Below the pieces are notes generated by a model. The model searched no databases, was not told the origin of the DNA, and saw only the letters and a program-made list of their open reading frames with translations. Source: Pseudomonas arcuscaelestis (GTDB lineage: Bacteria > Pseudomonadota > Gammaproteobacteria > Pseudomonadales > Pseudomonadaceae). Taken from it: a stretch of DNA of 64,000 bases. This document shows positions 62,802-64,000 of the stretch, piece by piece. Both the position numbers and the translations under genes were made by a program. Position 1 is the first letter of the stretch. Every line of letters starts with the position of its first letter. The stretch lies in the NCBI RefSeq assembly GCF_016881005.1, contig NZ_JACOPV010000002.1, positions 372,001-436,000 of the forward strand, in the 5' to 3' direction.

Positions 62802-64000
62802 TCAACTATTTTTTCGCCAACGCGTACTGGTTCCGCTCCAGCTCGCTTCCCTTGCAACACTATCAGGTTCATCGTCGATTTCCGCCATGCTCAGTCGCGA
62901 TGTTTCGGGCAACAACAACGAGCACAACGCGACTAATGCCAGCGCGCCAGCTCCATACAACGCCACGCCTAGCGGATTGTGGTTAGTAAAGATAAGGATT
63001 GCAGTGGCGATGCTAGATGCCGTGCCGCCGCCCAGTGCTGCACCAATCTGATAGCTGGCCGAGATTCCGGAGTACCGCATATTGCGCGGGAACTGCTCCC
63101 CCAGAAATGATGGTATGGGACCTTGAGTTGCGCCCATCAGCAGACCGATCAAGCTGTAGGCGAACAGGGCAATACCGAAGCTCATCATGCCTACCAGTTC
63201 GAAGAAGATGAACAGCCCGAGCGCCATAACCACAGCACCGAACACCATCACCGTGCGCCGGCCCAGTCGGTCAGACAGGTAGCCGAACATCGGCGCGGAG
63301 AACACGATTGCGATCGACAAGCTAAGGTCGAACATCAACGCCTGGGTGCTGCCGAAGCCCACCTGGGTAGCGTAGGTCAGGAAGAAGGTGCTGCCGATAT
63401 AGGCGATGGTGCAGTAGCCGAAGGCGATCCCAGTGCACAGCAGCAGCTGGCGTGGACGCTGCCGCAAGGCATCGGCCAACGGTGCGCGGCCCCCCTTCAG
63501 CGTGGGGGCGGCGACCGGTACCGCAGCTTTCAGGCGCGCATACAGGCCGATCAGCACCAGCGTGCCACCGAGCCAGAACGGGATGCGCCAGGCAAAGTCC
63601 ACCAGGTTGTCGTTGAAGGCGGCACTGACGATGGCGAACACCGCAGCGCCGAGGATGCCACCGACGCCGATGCCCATGCTCGTGAAGCTGCCCCACAACC
63701 CTCGCCTGCCCGGCGGCGCCGACTCGACGCCGAACAGCGCGGCACCGCCCCATTCACCACCGGCGGCAAAGCCTTGGATCAGGCGCAACAGCACAAGAAG
63801 GATCGGGGCAGCGACGCCGATACTGGCATGGCTTGGCAAGCAACCGATGAGGAAGGTACTCAGGCCCATGAGCAGCAAGGTCGCGACCAGCACCTTTTGG
63901 CGACCGATTCGGTCACCGTAGTGGCCGAACACCAAACCGCCCAGCGGACGGGCGAAGAAGCCGGCGCCAAAAGCGCTGAAGGCCACCAAGGTCGCGGTCA
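62802..64000 (-). CDS. MHS-family MFS transporter, 5' end cut by window edge
   Basis: At least 399 residues of a metabolite:H+ symporter-type major facilitator (ProP/ShiA/KgtP group), which import organic acids or osmolytes. Diagnostic are FSAFGAGFFARPLGGLVFGH, GDRIGRQKVLVA, GGEWGGAALFGVESAP and SDRLGRRTVMVFG. The frame stays open to the right edge (TATLVAF), so the first membrane segment or two are missing. The internal start is not the true one. Confidence 0.92.
   Translation of the reverse strand, partial: TATLVAFSAFGAGFFARPLGGLVFGHYGDRIGRQKVLVATLLLMGLSTFLIGCLPSHASIGVAAPILLVLLRLIQGFAAGGEWGGAALFGVESAPPGRRGLWGSFTSMGIGVGGILGAAVFAIVSAAFNDNLVDFAWRIPFWLGGTLVLIGLYARLKAAVPVAAPTLKGGRAPLADALRQRPRQLLLCTGIAFGYCTIAYIGSTFFLTYATQVGFGSTQALMFDLSLSIAIVFSAPMFGYLSDRLGRRTVMVFGAVVMALGLFIFFELVGMMSFGIALFAYSLIGLLMGATQGPIPSFLGEQFPRNMRYSGISASYQIGAALGGGTASSIATAILIFTNHNPLGVALYGAGALALVALCSLLLPETSRLSMAEIDDEPDSVAREASWSGTSTRWRKNS

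Noticed and set aside
62561..62986. 141-residue plus-strand ORF near the right end
   Set aside because: It overlaps repeat-like intergenic DNA and the 3' end of the MFS gene, without motif or ribosome binding site.

Overview
The window looks like chromosomal DNA of a Pseudomonas species, most likely of the fluorescens/putida lineage. GC is high, and the core genes seen here (urease, nfuA, cti, metH, cysI with its DUF934 partner, sohB, pgm, ligD/ku, the FAN1-type nuclease) have the pseudomonad form and order. No rRNA, tRNA, CRISPR array, phage or transposase was found. Both edges cut genes: ureC at the left and an MHS-family transporter at the right.

Layout. 1-1857: urease genes ureD-ureA-ureB-ureC on the minus strand. 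2091-5778: a phosphonate-type ABC transporter and an iron alcohol dehydrogenase on the minus strand, with a divergent LysR regulator, followed by a quinone oxidoreductase and another LysR. 8.8-20.9 kb: a conserved core block with nfuA, an acyltransferase, cti, metH behind a MetR-type box, a DUF2970 gene, a 37-residue membrane protein, a periplasmic binding protein, cysI and its DUF934 partner. 20.9-26.1 kb: one giant gene for a leucine-rich-repeat protein with a C-terminal NEL-type E3 ubiquitin ligase domain. 26.2-33 kb: sohB, a histidine phosphatase, SCP2, an APH-like kinase and an SDR, then a cupin, an NmrA-like protein and a dienelactone hydrolase. 33-41 kb: an NHEJ island in which ligD is followed by five tightly coupled genes (membrane protein, acyl-CoA dehydrogenase, PIG-L deacetylase, methyltransferase, glycosyltransferase) and convergent ku. 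41.4-47 kb: pgm and a two-gene DNA-repair operon (FAN1-type nuclease and a nuclease-helicase fusion).

47.2-50.4 kb is the least familiar part. A 29-residue amphipathic peptide gene precedes an unrecognised 509-residue protein with an HExxH motif, which is translationally coupled to a MocR-type regulator that appears to lack its PLP lysine. 50.6-64 kb is accessory in character: redox enzymes, efflux proteins and hydrolases, each beside a divergent LysR or TetR regulator, with palindromic operator candidates, a 9-bp tandem repeat inside an MFS gene and short intergenic repeats.

Functionally the window joins nitrogen and phosphonate scavenging, methionine and cysteine synthesis, membrane-lipid adaptation, DNA repair, one probable host-directed effector, and a set of LysR-controlled detoxification cassettes. 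Product names rest on motif reading without database searches. Where an upstream start codon lacked a ribosome binding site, the start was moved to the better internal one.
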